Shown here: in pieces, positions 17,748 to 27,641 of the stretch
Numbering within the stretch: position 1 is the first letter of the stretch
Layout of the letters: every line of letters starts with the position of its first letter
Origin: Paracandidimonas soli
GTDB lineage: Bacteria; Pseudomonadota; Gammaproteobacteria; Burkholderiales; Burkholderiaceae_B
Direction of reading: 5' to 3'
Length of the DNA stretch: 64,000 nucleotides
NCBI RefSeq assembly: GCF_004342005.1
Contig: NZ_SMBX01000001.1
Coordinates: forward strand, 733,750-797,749
Made by a program: the position numbers and the translations under genes
Notes under the pieces: model-generated
Told to the model about the DNA's origin: nothing
Database searches by the model: none
What the model saw: only the letters and a program-made list of their open reading frames with translations

Positions 17748-19109
17748 TTGAGCAAGCGCACGAGCATGCTATCCCGTCTGGGCAGCGACCATCGCCGCAT
17801 CGCAAGCGGTGCGATGCGCGTCGCGCTGTTCCTGCTGCTGGGCAAGGCGGTGGGCGCTTTCAAGGAAATGGCGGTCGCGTACCGCTACGGGGTCAGTGCG
17901 GTCGTCGATGCCTACCAGTTCACCATGACGCTGGCGAACTGGTTGCCGGTCACCATGGTGGGGACGTTGTCCGTCGTGCTGATTCCGGTGCTGGTGCGCC
18001 TGCGCCGGCAGGATGCGCGGCAGAGGGCGCGGTTTCTAGGCGAGCTGCAGGCCTGGACGCTGACTGCCGGCATTGCGCTGGCTGCGCTGACTTATGCCGC
18101 CTGGCCGCTGGTGTTGTCCTGGGCAGGCATGGGGCTGGACGAGCAGACTCGCGCCATGAGCAGGGAGCTGACGCTGGCGTTCGCGCCGGCGGCCATGTTG
18201 ACACTGTTGACCGGCATCAGCGCGGCGCGCCTGCGCGCGCATGAGCGCCATGTGAATACGCTGCTCGACAGCGTGCCCGCGCTGGTGATCCTGGCCTGGG
18301 TCATGCTGGCGGCCAGCGGCCCGCAGGTGGGGCCGCTGCTGTGGGGAACGCTGGTCGGCTATACGCTGCAGTCGGTCTGGCTGCTGTGGCTGGCGTCGCG
18401 CGCCGACGGCATCTGGGCCCGCCCCTATTGGGGCTTCCAGGCGCAGCAATGGCCGGAACTGGTCAAGGCGGCGGGCATCATGCTGGTCGGCCAGGTAGCC
18501 ATGAGCTTTGTTGGACCGCTGGACCAGTATACGGCGGCCAATCTCGGCGCCAATGCCAACGCGACTCTGGGCTATGCCGCCCGGTTGATCTCTTTGCTGC
18601 TGGGCGTCGGCGCAGCTTCCGTTGGAAGGGCCGCACTGCCTGTGCTGGCGGACATCCACGCCAGGGGCGATGCGCATCACGGACGGCGCATGGCCTTGAA
18701 ATGGTCGCTGGGCATGGTCGCGGCTGGAGGCGTGGCCGCGCTGATCGGATGGCTGCTGGCGCCCTGGGGCGTGGCCTTGCTGTTCGAACGCGGCGCCTTC
18801 ACCGCGCAGGATACGCAGGCGGTGGCGGGCGTATTGCGCTGGGGGCTGGTGCAGCTGCCGTTCTATTTCGGCGTCCTCATCCTCGTTCAGTTGCTGGCCA
18901 GCCAGAACCGCTATCGCGTGATGGCGCTGATCGCCCTGTGCAATTTTGCCGTCAAGTTCGTGCTCAATCCATTGCTGGCTCCCGTGATGGGGGTCGAAGG
19001 CATCATGCTGGCAACCGGCATCATGTATGCCTCATCCTATGTATGCTATCTGCTGGTGTCGCTGCGGCATGTGCCGCCCGCCGCAACGTCCGCAAAAACC
19101 GAGGAATGA
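17748..19109 (+). CDS. MurJ/MviN-family lipid-linked glycan flippase
   Basis: A 453-residue polytopic membrane protein with the MurJ fold pattern: an N-terminal GKAVGAFKEMAVAYRYGVSA, a central series of hydrophobic helices, and the family landmark ALLFERGAFTAQDTQAVAG near residue 350. It probably moves the lipid-linked glycan built by this locus across the inner membrane, the role usually taken by Wzx proteins. Translation probably begins at TTG 17748 (GGAG eight bases upstream, inside a hairpin); the ATG at 17766 lacks a ribosome site. It follows the epimerase by 127 bases rich in small inverted repeats. Confidence 0.85.
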   Translation: MSKRTSMLSRLGSDHRRIASGAMRVALFLLLGKAVGAFKEMAVAYRYGVSAVVDAYQFTMTLANWLPVTMVGTLSVVLIPVLVRLRRQDARQRARFLGELQAWTLTAGIALAALTYAAWPLVLSWAGMGLDEQTRAMSRELTLAFAPAAMLTLLTGISAARLRAHERHVNTLLDSVPALVILAWVMLAASGPQVGPLLWGTLVGYTLQSVWLLWLASRADGIWARPYWGFQAQQWPELVKAAGIMLVGQVAMSFVGPLDQYTAANLGANANATLGYAARLISLLLGVGAASVGRAALPVLADIHARGDAHHGRRMALKWSLGMVAAGGVAALIGWLLAPWGVALLFERGAFTAQDTQAVAGVLRWGLVQLPFYFGVLILVQLLASQNRYRVMALIALCNFAVKFVLNPLLAPVMGVEGIMLATGIMYASSYVCYLLVSLRHVPPAATSAKTEE

Positions 19110-19113
19110 ATCC

Positions 19114-20247
19114 ATGCCTGAGAGGGCGAATCAACGCGCATCGAAGCGCCATCTGCTGATCGTCATTCATTCGCTGCGCGGCGGCGGAGCGGAGCGCGTG
19201 GCCGTCGACCTGGCCGCCTACTGGACGCACCAGGGATATCGCGTCACGCTCGCGACCCAGGCCGATGCGGGGCAGGACGCCTATGCGCTGGATCCGGACG
19301 TCGAGCGTGTCGTGCTGGGCGGAGCCGCGGAATCTGGCGGCGGGATTCGCGGCCTGGCGGCCAATGCCGTGCGTGTCTGGCGCCTGCGCAGGCTGATCCG
19401 CCGCATTCGCCCGGACATCGTGCTGGGCATGATGACGACGGCATCCATTCTGTCCGTTCTGGCGGCGCGAGGCCTGTCGTGCAAGGTCATCGCCAGCGAA
19501 CATACCCATCCGCCCGTACAGAAACTGTCGGCGTCGTGGCAGCGTCTGCGCGAGAAAGCTTATCCGCGCGCGCGCGCAGTGGTTGCCCTGACGGCCGGAA
19601 CGGCGCAGTGGCTGGAACAGCATGTGCCCGGCGTCAACGTGTCCATCATCCCGAACGCGGTACGCTGGCCGCTGCCGGAAACAGAGCCCGTGCTCGACGC
19701 CGGCCGCGCGCCTGGACGCAAGCGCCTGCTGGCCGTGGGCCGCTTGCACCAGGTCAAGGGCTTCGACCTGCTGCTGCAGGCGTTTGCGCGCATCGCCTCG
19801 TATTTTCCCGACTGGGACCTGGCCATCGTGGGCGAGGGGCCGGAGCGCGAAGCGCTGGAGCAGCAGGTCGATGAACTCGGATTGCGGGAGCGCGTTGCGC
19901 TGCCCGGCAGGGCGGGCAATATCGGACAGTGGTATGAAAGTGCGGATATGTATGTCCTGAGCTCGCGCACCGAAGGGCTGTCGAATACGTTGCTGGAGGC
20001 CATGGCGTCGGGTCTGCCGGCGGTCGCTTTCGACTGTGATACCGGTCCCAGGGAAATCATCCGCCAGGGCATCGATGGCATCCTGGTCGAGCCTGCGGGA
20101 GATCCGGAGGCGCTGGCCGCGCACCTGTCGCACCTGATGGCGAATCCCGAGGAGCGCGAAGCCTATGCCCGCAGGGCGGTGGACGTGCGCGACCGTTTCT
20201 GCACGGTGCGCGTCATGGGCCTGTGGCGCCAGTTGTTCGAGTCCTGA
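19114..20247 (+). CDS. GT4-family glycosyltransferase
   Basis: A 377-residue GT-B glycosyltransferase of family 4. The N-terminal domain opens with LLIVIHSLRGGGAERVAVDL (acceptor-side glycine loop). The C-terminal domain has RLLAVGRLHQVKGFDLLLQA and the nucleotide-sugar binding E-x7-E region in SSRTEGLSNTLLEAMASGLP. It is cytoplasmic and adds one sugar to the lipid-linked intermediate. The ATG at 19114 lies five bases after the flippase stop. The donor and acceptor sugars are not predictable. Confidence 0.9.
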   Translation: MPERANQRASKRHLLIVIHSLRGGGAERVAVDLAAYWTHQGYRVTLATQADAGQDAYALDPDVERVVLGGAAESGGGIRGLAANAVRVWRLRRLIRRIRPDIVLGMMTTASILSVLAARGLSCKVIASEHTHPPVQKLSASWQRLREKAYPRARAVVALTAGTAQWLEQHVPGVNVSIIPNAVRWPLPETEPVLDAGRAPGRKRLLAVGRLHQVKGFDLLLQAFARIASYFPDWDLAIVGEGPEREALEQQVDELGLRERVALPGRAGNIGQWYESADMYVLSSRTEGLSNTLLEAMASGLPAVAFDCDTGPREIIRQGIDGILVEPAGDPEALAAHLSHLMANPEEREAYARRAVDVRDRFCTVRVMGLWRQLFES

Positions 20248-20297
20248 GTGCGTATTCATTGGCCCCAGGCGCGTCGGACGATGGAGATGAAAAAACG

Positions 20298-21419
20298 ATG
20301 AAGATTCTTTTCTGCGTCAGTTCCATGCATGGCGGCGGCGCCGAGCGGGTGGCCGCCACGCTGTCGTCCGCCTGGGCGGAGCGGGGATGGGAGGTGACGC
20401 TGCTGGCGACCTACAGTGGCCGCGGGGACTGCGTCTATCCGCTGCATTCGGCCGTCAAGGTCCGCTGGCTGGCCGATGAGCCCGGAATGCGGGCGGGCCG
20501 GATGGTGCGCACGCTGCGCAAGCCGCTGTTGCTGCGCCACGTATTGCGCCAGGAGGCGCCCGATGTCATCGTTTCCTTCCTGACCAATGTGAACGTCTCC
20601 GTGCTGCTGGTGTCGCGCGGCCTGGGCGTGCCCGTCATCGTATCCGAGCGCACCAACCCCGCGGTGGGCAGCAGCGCGGGCCGGTTGCTGCGCTGGCTGC
20701 GCCGCATGGTCTATCGATGGTCGGACATGGCCGTCGTGCAGACGGAGGATGCCGGAGCGGCCTTGCGCGAGCGCGCGCCGGGCATGCGGCGGCTGGCGGT
20801 CATCCCGAATCCATTGCCGTCCGGCCTGCCCGAAGCGGCTGGGCCTGGCGGGCAGGGCGAGCGCCGCAGCGTCGTGGCGCTCGGGCGGCTGGCGGACGTC
20901 AAGCGTTTCGACCGTCTGATCGAAGCGTTCGCTTCGCTTGCCGGGCGCCATCCGCAATGGGACCTGCGCATCTGGGGCGAAGGCCCGATGCGTGCGGCGC
21001 TGCAGGCCCAGATCGAGCACCTGGGCCTGCAGTCGCGAGTCCTGCTGCCCGGACGCACGGATACGCCGTGGCAGGCATTGCAGCAGGCCGATGTGTTTGC
21101 GCTGACATCGCGTGCCGAGGGCTTTCCGAATGCGATGCTGGAGGCCATGGCGCTGGGGCTGCCCTGCGTGGCTGTCGATTGCCCCAGCGGTCCGCGCGAG
21201 CTTTCGCAGGATGGCGAATATGCCTTGCTGACGCCGATGGACGACGACGGCGCCCTGGCCGCGAACCTGGGGCGGCTGATGGAGGATGCGCAGTTGCGCC
21301 AATCCCTGGGCATGAAGGCGGCCGCCTCTGTCCGGGCGCGCTATGGCCTGCCGTCCGTGCTGGCGCAGTGGGATGGAGCATTCGATGCCGTGGGCGGAAT
21401 GAAGGAACGACAGAGATGA
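20298..21419 (+). CDS. GT4-family glycosyltransferase
   Basis: A 373-residue GT4 enzyme clearly related to the preceding gene product: ILFCVSSMHGGGAERVAATL at the start, VVALGRLADVKRFDRLIEAF in the middle and LTSRAEGFPNAMLEAMALGL at the donor site. Tandem duplication is likely for the two genes. The ATG at 20298 is chosen because the family begins right there. The gene overlaps the next by four bases (ATGA), implying translational coupling. Confidence 0.9.
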   Translation: MKILFCVSSMHGGGAERVAATLSSAWAERGWEVTLLATYSGRGDCVYPLHSAVKVRWLADEPGMRAGRMVRTLRKPLLLRHVLRQEAPDVIVSFLTNVNVSVLLVSRGLGVPVIVSERTNPAVGSSAGRLLRWLRRMVYRWSDMAVVQTEDAGAALRERAPGMRRLAVIPNPLPSGLPEAAGPGGQGERRSVVALGRLADVKRFDRLIEAFASLAGRHPQWDLRIWGEGPMRAALQAQIEHLGLQSRVLLPGRTDTPWQALQQADVFALTSRAEGFPNAMLEAMALGLPCVAVDCPSGPRELSQDGEYALLTPMDDDGALAANLGRLMEDAQLRQSLGMKAAASVRARYGLPSVLAQWDGAFDAVGGMKERQR

Positions 21420-23872
21420 ACCTGGAACACGAGCCGAAGCATGCCGTGGCGGATAGCCATGCCGTCGTATCCGGCGAAACCGCGCCGCTGCGCGTGGTAC
21501 ACATCATTTCCGGCCTGGGGCAGGGCGGCGCGGAGGCGGTGCTGTTCCGCCTGGTGACCGCGCCGGAGCAGCCGAACCGCAATATCGTGATTTCCCTGGG
21601 GGATGAAGGCGTCTATGGAGGCCTGCTGCGCGCGCGCGGCATCGAGGTGCATGCGCTGGGCATGCAGGGCGCGCAGCGGACATTGACGGGGCCGTTCCGC
21701 CTGTGGCGTTTTCTGCGGAAGCTGAAGCCCGACGTGGTTCAGACCTGGATGTATCACGCAGATGTGCTCGGCGGCATCGCCGCGCGGCTGGCCGGCATCA
21801 AGGCCGTCGCCTGGGGGATCCGCAATTCGGGCGCCGACCTGGAAAAATCCAGCCGTTCGGCGCGGGCGCTTGCCTGGATGTCCGCACGCCTGTCCGGCGT
21901 GGTTCCCGCAACCATCATCGCCTGCGCGGAGAACGCCCGGCAGCGCCATGCGGCATGGGGCTATCGCGAAGACCGCATGCAGGTCATCGCCAACGGCTAT
22001 GACCTGGGACGCTGGCAGCCCGATTTCCAGGCCGGAAAGAAAATACGGCAGGAACTGGGGCTGGACCTGCAGACACCGCTGATCGGCTGCGTGGCACGCT
22101 GGAATCCGCTCAAGGATCATGCCAATCTGCTGGCCGCGCTTGCCATCCTGCCGCAGCGCGGCCACGGTGCAGTGCGCTGCATGCTGATCGGGCCCGGCAT
22201 GGAGCCCGGCAACACGGCGCTCATGCAGCTGATACGCGAACACGGTGTACAGAACAAGGTCATCCTGATGGGCGCGCGCGACGATGCCCCGTCCTGCATG
22301 AACGCGCTGGACGTGCATGTATTGCCCAGCCGCGCCGAAGGCTTCCCCAATGTGCTGGCCGAGGCCATGGCTTGCGGCATTCCCTGCGTCGCCACGGATG
22401 TGGGAGATGCCGCGCTGATCGCACAGGAAACCGGCTGGATCGTGTCGCCCCGCAATCCCCAGGCGCTGGCCGAGGCCATCGCCGAGGTGCTGTCCCTGCG
22501 CGGCAATGCCGCTTTGCAGGTGCGGGTGACGGCGGGACGGCAGTCGGTTGCCGCCCGGTTCGGCCTGGATGTGATGGTAAGGGCCTACGATCGCGCATGG
22601 CGCGCGCTGGCGGCGGGCAGGCGGCCGCAGGGATCGCAGTCCGCCGCAGCGGCGGCTGGAGTCCAGGCGGCCCAGACGTCCCGGCCGCATCAGACTCATC
22701 AAGCGCATCAGGCATGCCAGCCTCACCAGGAACATCGGGAGCATCGCGCATCGCCTGGAAGACTGATGTTCGTCGTCAACAATCCGGCATTCTTCCTGTC
22801 GCATCGCCTGCCGATCGCGCAGGCGGCGCAGCGCGAAGGCTACGAGGTGCACGTTGCCACGCCGTTCGCGCCCAGCGTGGCGGACATCACCGCGCAAGGA
22901 TTCATGCATCATCCCGTATCCATGTCGCGCAGCGGCAAGAACCCCTTGCAGGAATTGACGACTCTGTACACCTTGTGGCGTCTGTTCCGCAGCGTGCGTC
23001 CGGATATCGTGCATGCCGTCACGATCAAGCCTGTGCTGTACGGCGGCATCGCCGCGCGTTTGGCGCGCGTGCCCGGCTATGTGGCCGCGGTGTCGGGGCT
23101 GGGTTTCGTCTTCATGCGCGACGATCCCGTGGGCAGGCTGGTGCGCCAGGTGGCGATCAGGCTGTACCGGCTGGCGCTGGGGCATCCGAACAGCCGGGTC
23201 ATCTTCCAGAATGCCAATGACTGCGATACCTTGCGTGAGGCGGGTGCTGTCAGGGAGGAACAGGTTGTGATGATCCGCGGCTCCGGCGTGGACCTGGATG
23301 TCTATCGTCCCGAGCCCGAGCCCGAAGGCGCGCCGGTGGTGGCGATGGCGTCGCGCCTGCTGGTGGACAAGGGCGTGCGCGAGTATGTACAGGCTGCGCG
23401 CTTGACGAAGGGCCATCCGTCCGGCGTGCGCTGGCTGCTGGCGGGCAGCGCCGATGCGGGCAATCCCGCCAGCGTCGATGCCGGAGAATTGAAGCGCTGG
23501 CAGGGCGAGGGCGTGATAGAGCTACTGGGCGAGCAGAAAGATATCCCGGCGCTGTATGCGCGCGCGCACATCGTGGCCTTGCCCTCATATCGCGAAGGCC
23601 TGCCCAAGGGACTGGTCGAGGCGGCGGCCTGCGGCCGCGCCGTCGTGACGACCGATGTGCCGGGATGCCGAGACGCCATCGAGGCGGATGTGACGGGATT
23701 GCTGGTGCCGGTGAAGGATGCCAGGGCGCTGGCGGATGCCGTCATCCGGCTGGTAGAGGACGGCGATCTGCGCCGCAGGATGGGGGAGGCGGGCAGGCAG
23801 CTCGCGGAAACTGCGTTCGATATCCGGCAGGTGGTGCGGCGCCACCTGGATGTCTACGCCGCGTTGGGTTGA
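21416..23872 (+). CDS. Fused double GT4 glycosyltransferase
   Basis: One uninterrupted 818-residue frame holds two complete GT-B enzymes. Domain 1 (residues about 15-400) starts VVHIISGLGQGGAEAVLFRL and has the donor site SRAEGFPNVLAEAMACGIP. Residues about 400-450 form an Ala/Gln/His-rich linker including HQTHQAHQACQPHQEHREH. Domain 2 (451-818) starts MFVVNNPAFFLSHRLPIAQA, resembles PglA/CapM-type transferases, and has the donor site PSYREGLPKGLVEAAACGR. An ATG at 22766, preceded by GGAAG, marks where a separate second gene may once have begun, and internal initiation there is possible. It should add two consecutive sugars. Confidence 0.88.
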   Translation: MNLEHEPKHAVADSHAVVSGETAPLRVVHIISGLGQGGAEAVLFRLVTAPEQPNRNIVISLGDEGVYGGLLRARGIEVHALGMQGAQRTLTGPFRLWRFLRKLKPDVVQTWMYHADVLGGIAARLAGIKAVAWGIRNSGADLEKSSRSARALAWMSARLSGVVPATIIACAENARQRHAAWGYREDRMQVIANGYDLGRWQPDFQAGKKIRQELGLDLQTPLIGCVARWNPLKDHANLLAALAILPQRGHGAVRCMLIGPGMEPGNTALMQLIREHGVQNKVILMGARDDAPSCMNALDVHVLPSRAEGFPNVLAEAMACGIPCVATDVGDAALIAQETGWIVSPRNPQALAEAIAEVLSLRGNAALQVRVTAGRQSVAARFGLDVMVRAYDRAWRALAAGRRPQGSQSAAAAAGVQAAQTSRPHQTHQAHQACQPHQEHREHRASPGRLMFVVNNPAFFLSHRLPIAQAAQREGYEVHVATPFAPSVADITAQGFMHHPVSMSRSGKNPLQELTTLYTLWRLFRSVRPDIVHAVTIKPVLYGGIAARLARVPGYVAAVSGLGFVFMRDDPVGRLVRQVAIRLYRLALGHPNSRVIFQNANDCDTLREAGAVREEQVVMIRGSGVDLDVYRPEPEPEGAPVVAMASRLLVDKGVREYVQAARLTKGHPSGVRWLLAGSADAGNPASVDAGELKRWQGEGVIELLGEQKDIPALYARAHIVALPSYREGLPKGLVEAAACGRAVVTTDVPGCRDAIEADVTGLLVPVKDARALADAVIRLVEDGDLRRRMGEAGRQLAETAFDIRQVVRRHLDVYAALG

Positions 23873-23879
23873 GCTGGGT

Positions 23880-25271
23880 TCAGAACGGCAGCTTCAGCCC
23901 CGGGTTCAGCGACAGCAGCGCGTCGCGGAATTCGTGCTGGATGCGCTCCAGCGCCTCGGCCGTATCGCCTTCGAAGCGCAGCACGACGACTGGCGTGGTG
24001 TTCGATGCCCGCGCCAGGCCGAAGCCGTCGAGGTATTCGGCGCGCACGCCGTCGATGGTGTGCAGTTGCGTGGATGAAGGGAAGACGGCCTCCTGCTGCA
24101 GGAGGCGGATCAGCGCATGCGGCTCGCCTTCGCGCATTTCCAGCTTCAGCTCCGGCGTGGAAATGTCCTTTGGCAGGCTTTCCAGCACTGCGGACGGATC
24201 CGCTTCGCGCGACACGATCTCCAGCAGCCGCGCACCGGTGTAGAGACCGTCGTCGAAGCCGAACCAGCGCTCCTTGAAGAAGGTGTGGCCGCTCATTTCC
24301 CCGGCCAGCGGCGCGCCGGTTTCGGCCAGCTTGGCCTTGATCATGGAGTGGCCGGTCTGCCACATGAGGGGCTCGCCGCCGGCGGCGGCGACGGCGCTGG
24401 CCACGTGGCGGCTGCATTTCACGTCGAAGATGATGGCGGAGCCGGGCTGGCGCTGAAGGATGTCACGTGCGTACAGGATGAGCTGCCGGTCGGGCCAGAT
24501 AATCTCGCCGGATTTCGTCACCACGCCCAGGCGGTCTGCGTCGCCGTCGAACGCCAGGCCGAGCTCGCAGTCCGTATTCTTTACATGGGCGATCAGGTCC
24601 TGCAGGTTGGCTGGATCGGCAGGGTCGGGGTGGTGGTTGGGGAAGTCGCCGTCGACGTCGCAGTACAGCGCATCCACTTTGCAGCCCAGCGCCTCGAACA
24701 GCCGCTGCGCGATGACGCCGCCCACGCCGTTGCCGCAGTCGATGGCGATATGCATGGGGCGCGCCGGTTTCACGTCTTGCGCGATTCTTTGCACATAGGC
24801 GTCGAGCAAGTCTAGCGACTGGCGTCGGCCGGGCTCGACGCCTGCCGGAGCGGCAGTGGTCTGCGCCATGATGGCCTTGAGTTCCTGGATATGCTCGCCG
24901 TGCAATGTCTTGCCGGCCAGCATCATCTTGAAGCCGTTGTAGTCGGGCGGATTGTGGCTGCCTGTGATGGCGACGCCCGATCCCGTATCGCGCACGTTCG
25001 CGCCAAAATAGACGAGAGGCGTTGGCACCACGCCGATATCCAGCGTATGGATGCCGCCGGCGTTCAGGCCGCTTTGCAGCGCGTTGGAAAGATCGGGGCT
25101 GCTGTGCCGTCCGTCGCATCCCACGACCAGCGTATCCACGCCCTGTTCGACGGCGCGTTGCGCCAGCGCCAGGCCGAGGCGGTAGGCGAAAGCAGTGTTG
25201 AGCTGGGAGGGCACGATGCCCCGGATGTCGTAAGCCTTGAAAACGGCATCTGGCAATGCGGAAGTCGGCAC
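23880..25271 (-). CDS. algC: Phosphomannomutase/phosphoglucomutase
   Basis: Alpha-D-phosphohexomutase interconverting hexose 6- and 1-phosphates for nucleotide-sugar synthesis. From GTG 25271 (AGGAAA six bases upstream) it has 463 residues, the same length as Pseudomonas AlgC. Motifs in order: FKAYDIRGIVPSQLN (residues about 10-24), the phosphoserine loop GVAITGSHNPPDYNGFK (about 100-116), the metal site GLAFDGDADRLGVV, the sugar-specificity loop GEMSGHTFFKERWFG, and phosphate-binding RASNTTPVVVLRFEGD. It is convergent with the glycan operon, for which it probably supplies precursors. The symbol is by similarity; manB would also be used. Confidence 0.92.
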   Translation of the reverse strand: MPTSALPDAVFKAYDIRGIVPSQLNTAFAYRLGLALAQRAVEQGVDTLVVGCDGRHSSPDLSNALQSGLNAGGIHTLDIGVVPTPLVYFGANVRDTGSGVAITGSHNPPDYNGFKMMLAGKTLHGEHIQELKAIMAQTTAAPAGVEPGRRQSLDLLDAYVQRIAQDVKPARPMHIAIDCGNGVGGVIAQRLFEALGCKVDALYCDVDGDFPNHHPDPADPANLQDLIAHVKNTDCELGLAFDGDADRLGVVTKSGEIIWPDRQLILYARDILQRQPGSAIIFDVKCSRHVASAVAAAGGEPLMWQTGHSMIKAKLAETGAPLAGEMSGHTFFKERWFGFDDGLYTGARLLEIVSREADPSAVLESLPKDISTPELKLEMREGEPHALIRLLQQEAVFPSSTQLHTIDGVRAEYLDGFGLARASNTTPVVVLRFEGDTAEALERIQHEFRDALLSLNPGLKLPF

Positions 25272-25570
25272 GTTGGTTTCCTGTATGCGTATTTGGAGCG
25301 AATACTGGATTATTGCCCATTTTGCCGCCAGGCTTATGCAGAGGTTCCCTGGGGCATGGATATGCATGCAAATTGCTACGAGTCATTACCAGTAAACATG
25401 CATTTATCCGGCAGCCTGTGCGGCAACGTGAGCGGTAGGAGTCTGCTGGTTGCGGCGCAGCCACGCGTGCCGGATAAACCGGTCCTCCCAGATGGTAAAA
25501 TGATGGGCTTTGCCACCTCTCCCTGTCCTGGCTGTCCCGGATTCCGCCGGAATCGCCTCTCGAGCACGTC
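25272..25570. other. Divergent intergenic region between phosphomannomutase and tkt
   Basis: About 300 bases with no supportable gene. It must hold the promoters of both neighbours. A TAAAAT at 25496-25501 is a possible -10 box for tkt, without a convincing -35 partner. The middle part is more AT-rich than the flanks. Confidence 0.4.
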
Positions 25571-27619
25571 ATGAGTCAACCGACAACTTCACCGACATCT
25601 CTTGCCAATGCCATTCGCGCGCTTGCAATGGATGCCGTCCAGCAGGCCAATTCGGGTCATCCCGGCGCACCTATGGGCATGGCCGATATCGCCACCGTCC
25701 TATGGACACGCCATCTCCGGCACAATCCCGCCGATCCCGCCTGGGCCGACCGCGACCGTTTCGTGCTGTCCAACGGACATGGCTCCATGCTGATCTATGC
25801 GCTGCTGCATCTCAGCGGCTACGATCTGCCCATCGAAGAACTGCGCAATTTCCGTCAGTTGCATTCGCGCACGCCAGGCCACCCGGAAGTCGGCATCACC
25901 GCCGGCGTCGAGACAACTACCGGCCCGTTGGGCCAGGGTGTGACCAACGCCGTCGGCATGGCGCTGGCCGAGGCCCTGCTGGCTGCGGAGTTCAATCGCG
26001 AAGGCCACGCCATTGTCGATCACATGACCTATGCGTTTGTCGGTGACGGCTGCCTGATGGAAGGCATTTCACACGAAGCCTGCTCGCTGGCGGGCACGCT
26101 CAAGCTGTCCAAGCTCGTCGTGTTCTACGACGACAACGGCATTTCCATCGACGGCAATGTGCAGCACTGGTTCGGCGACGATACGCCTGCCCGTTTCGAG
26201 GCCTATGGCTGGAACGTCATCCGCGGCGTCGACGGCCATGATGCGCCGGCGTTGAACGCCGCCATCATCAAGGCCAAGGAACTGGCCGCCCGGGGCAATG
26301 GGCCGACGCTGATCTGCTGCCGCACCGTCATCGGCAAGGGCGCACCCAACATGGCCGGCACGGAAAAAGTGCACGGCGCTCCGCTGGGCGCCGATGAAAT
26401 CGCCGCCACGCGCAAGGCTATCGGCTGGGAGCACGGCCCCTTCGAGATTCCTCAGGATATCTACCAGGCCTGGGATGCCCGCAAGAAAGGCGGCGAGCTG
26501 CAGGCCGACTGGCAGGCGCGTTTCGACGCCTATGCCCAGGCGTTTCCCGCAGAGGCGGCGGAATTCCATCGCCGCATGGCGGGCGAGCTGCCCGCCGATT
26601 TCGCGCAGAAAGCCATCGAGTTGCTCGAAGCTACCAATGCCAGGGCGGAAACCGTCGCCAGCCGCAAGGCGTCCCAGATCGCCATCGCCGGCCTGACGGA
26701 CCTGCTGCCGGAAATGCTGGGCGGCTCGGCCGATCTGACCGGCTCCAACTACACCGACTGGAAGGGCGTCGCACCTGTGCGCGCCGGCGAGAACGGCATT
26801 GCATTCGGCCGCCACATCAACTACGGCGTGCGCGAGTTCGGCATGGCGGCCATCATGAACGGTGTTGCGCTGCATGGCGGCTACCTGCCTTTCGGCGGCA
26901 CATTCCTGACATTCTCCGATTACTCGCGCAATGCGCTGCGCATGGCCGCGCTCATGAAACAGCGCGTCGTGCACGTGTTCACGCACGACTCCATCGGCCT
27001 GGGCGAAGACGGCCCGACGCACCAATCCATCGAGCATGCCGCCAGCCTGCGCCTGATTCCCAACCTGGACGTCTGGCGTCCTTGCGACACATTCGAAACC
27101 GCGGTCGCCTGGCTGCATGCGGTGCAGCGCCCGGCCAGCCTGGGCATGAACGTGCTGGATGGCGGCCCGACGGCGCTGCTGCTGTCGCGCCAGAACCTGC
27201 CGTTCGTCAGCCGCGATGCGCAGACGCAGGCATCAGTCGCCCGAGGCGGCTACGTGCTGCGCGACGCACCCGATGCCCGCGCCATCATCATCGCCACGGG
27301 CTCGGAAGTGGAACTGGCGCTGAAGGCGCAGGAAGCGCTGCAACAGAAGGGAATCCCCGTGCGCGTCGTTTCCATGCCCAGCACCGACGTATTCGACCGC
27401 CAGGACGCCGCATGGCGCGAATCCGTGCTGCCCAAGGGGCTGCCGCGCGTGGCGGTCGAGGCAGGCACGACCGCCGGCTGGTACAAATATGTCGGCCTGG
27501 ACGGCGCCGTGGTGGGTATCGATACCTATGGCGAGTCCGCGCCCGCGGGCGTACTGTTCAAGCACTTCGGCCTGACGGCGGAGCGCGTGGCACAGTCCGT
27601 CGAACAAGTACTGAATTGA
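25571..27619 (+). CDS. tkt: Transketolase
   Basis: Thiamine-diphosphate enzyme moving two-carbon units in the pentose phosphate and Calvin-type pathways. The 682 residues contain the TPP motif [18 protein letters not shown] (about residues 158-175), the N-terminal [16 protein letters not shown], and in the pyrimidine domain [15 protein letters not shown] with [17 protein letters not shown]. The C-terminal domain ends normally. It is followed by gap (22-base gap) and pgk, a common sugar-phosphate operon in this group. Confidence 0.97.
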   Translation: MSQPTTSPTSLANAIRALAMDAVQQANSGHPGAPMGMADIATVLWTRHLRHNPADPAWADRDRFVLSNGHGSMLIYALLHLSGYDLPIEELRNFRQLHSRTPGHPEVGITAGVETTTGPLGQGVTNAVGMALAEALLAAEFNREGHAIVDHMTYAFVGDGCLMEGISHEACSLAGTLKLSKLVVFYDDNGISIDGNVQHWFGDDTPARFEAYGWNVIRGVDGHDAPALNAAIIKAKELAARGNGPTLICCRTVIGKGAPNMAGTEKVHGAPLGADEIAATRKAIGWEHGPFEIPQDIYQAWDARKKGGELQADWQARFDAYAQAFPAEAAEFHRRMAGELPADFAQKAIELLEATNARAETVASRKASQIAIAGLTDLLPEMLGGSADLTGSNYTDWKGVAPVRAGENGIAFGRHINYGVREFGMAAIMNGVALHGGYLPFGGTFLTFSDYSRNALRMAALMKQRVVHVFTHDSIGLGEDGPTHQSIEHAASLRLIPNLDVWRPCDTFETAVAWLHAVQRPASLGMNVLDGGPTALLLSRQNLPFVSRDAQTQASVARGGYVLRDAPDARAIIIATGSEVELALKAQEALQQKGIPVRVVSMPSTDVFDRQDAAWRESVLPKGLPRVAVEAGTTAGWYKYVGLDGAVVGIDTYGESAPAGVLFKHFGLTAERVAQSVEQVLN

Positions 27620-27641
27620 TGAACAGGATAGGAGAACTTCC

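Noticed and set aside
20717..21415. Upstream extension of the double glycosyltransferase frame
   Set aside because: It overlaps the preceding transferase in a different frame and has shadow composition; the real start is the ATG at 21416 with ATGA overlap.
14118..23872. O-antigen polymerase, ligase or JUMPstart/ops element in the glycan locus
   Set aside because: No polytopic protein of Wzy type and no GGCGGTAG-type ops sequence was found in the region.
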